From the NCBI GenBank assembly GCA_020048595.1, contig JAIFMH010000011.1, positions 1-13,884 of the forward strand: 13,884 nucleotides of DNA, written 5' to 3'. Positions 13,421 through 13,884 of this stretch are shown here, piece after piece. The notes beneath the pieces are model-generated. The model was not told the origin of the DNA. It saw nothing but the letters and a program-made list of their open reading frames with translations, and did no database searches. The DNA is from Bacteroidota bacterium. GTDB taxonomy: Bacteria > Bacteroidota > Bacteroidia > Bacteroidales > UBA4417. Numbering within the stretch: position 1 is the stretch's first letter; each line of letters begins with the position of its first letter. A program made the position numbers and the translations under genes.

Positions 13421-13884
13421 ATGATCTGGTCAAAACGCTGGTTTCAATTTACTGTTTTAATGATACTGGCTTTTATTTGGGGTAGTTCGTTTATCCTGAT
13501 GAAGATCGGGATGAAGAGTTTTAGCAGCAGTCAGGCTGCAGCCTTGCGTATTTTAATGGCATCGCTGGTATTGCTGCCCATAGCAATAAATAATATAAAA
13601 GCATTGCAGCGAAAGGATTTGAAAAGCCTCCTGATAGTTGGTTTTATCGGTAGTTTCTTTCCTGCATTTATGTTTATGGAGTCCGAAACCCGTATTGATA
13701 GTTCAATGGCCGGAATGCTCAACTCACTAACTCCGGTTTTCACGTTTATAGTAGGTTTGCTTTTTCACCGGACTGCATTCCGGTGGATGCAGGCCGCTGG
13801 CTTGTCCGTTGGACTGGCTGGTGCGGTAGGATTAATACTGGCCGGTGAAGGATTTAAATTAGGTGCCATTAACAGCTATGCACT
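13421..13884 (+). CDS. EamA/DMT-family transporter (N-terminal part, cut by window edge)
   Basis: The 154 codons present encode the first half of a drug/metabolite-type transporter. A short cytosolic start (MIWSKRWFQF) leads into helix 1 with the family motif IWGSSFILMKIG (19-30). Next come a second helix after SSSQAAALRILMASLVLLP (R43 is the typical conserved Arg), a third (LLIVGFIGSFFPAFMFM), a fourth in SSMAGMLNSLTPVFTFIVGLLF with the hallmark A.....P.F..l, and a fifth (AAGLSVGLAGAVGLILAG). The normal family length is about 280-300 residues with ten helices, so the second EamA repeat lies beyond the window. Substrates of this family range from amino acids to purines and cannot be predicted. 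The ATG at 13421 is preferred since no upstream in-frame start has an RBS. Confidence 0.9.
   Translation, partial: MIWSKRWFQFTVLMILAFIWGSSFILMKIGMKSFSSSQAAALRILMASLVLLPIAINNIKALQRKDLKSLLIVGFIGSFFPAFMFMESETRIDSSMAGMLNSLTPVFTFIVGLLFHRTAFRWMQAAGLSVGLAGAVGLILAGEGFKLGAINSYA

Overview
The window looks like a chromosomal segment of a Bacteroidota bacterium, most likely an environmental Bacteroidales/Marinilabiliales-type organism. Three things support this: AT-rich DNA with long spacers, several Bacteroidota-type TAnnTTTG -7 promoter boxes (897, 4858 on the minus strand, 5116), and mostly weak or absent Shine-Dalgarno sites. The protein set also fits: secreted TPR protein, lipoprotein subtilase with an I9 propeptide, signal-bearing Gfo/Idh/MocA protein. 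The genus cannot be fixed from this sequence. I saw no phage genes, transposase, rRNA, tRNA or CRISPR array.

Layout. 1-506 (minus): start of a YpfJ-type neutral zinc metallopeptidase, running off the window. 927-2096 (plus): exported protein with a probable outer-membrane barrel C-terminus. 2219-2875 (minus): VTT/DedA-like membrane protein. 3108-3260 (minus): a 50-residue YqaE/Pmp3-type membrane peptide. 3601-4785 (minus): subtilase lipoprotein with a terminator. 4918-4965 (minus): a broken second copy of the YqaE/Pmp3 N-terminus. 5128-6453 (plus): a small unknown membrane-anchored protein followed by a free-standing SecD periplasmic-domain protein, with a promoter at the front and a terminator at the end. 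6817-8268 (plus): exported TPR protein. 8318-9340 (minus): luciferase-like flavin oxidoreductase. 9444-10321 (minus): two-gene unit of an NTF2-like protein and a two-helix membrane protein. 10389-10496: a small inverted repeat built on CACAGAT words. 10539-11693 (minus): exported Gfo/Idh/MocA oxidoreductase. 11817-12371 (minus): YqhA/UPF0114 membrane protein. 12541-13100: a non-coding repeat element. 13421-end (plus): EamA/DMT transporter, cut by the window end.

Most genes are single-cistron units with no shared pathway. The general theme is envelope and housekeeping accessory functions.

The most interesting part is 12630-13046. Two diverged copies of one ~170-nt sequence face each other in inverted orientation. 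Each copy can fold by itself into the same shape: an outer stem, a second stem, then two helices that cross (A-B-A'-B', an H-type pseudoknot) with an identical 7-base linker TACACAC between A' and B'. The helix sequences differ between copies but remain complementary, so the compensatory differences point to a conserved structured RNA or folded single-stranded DNA, not to the short ORFs that cross the region.
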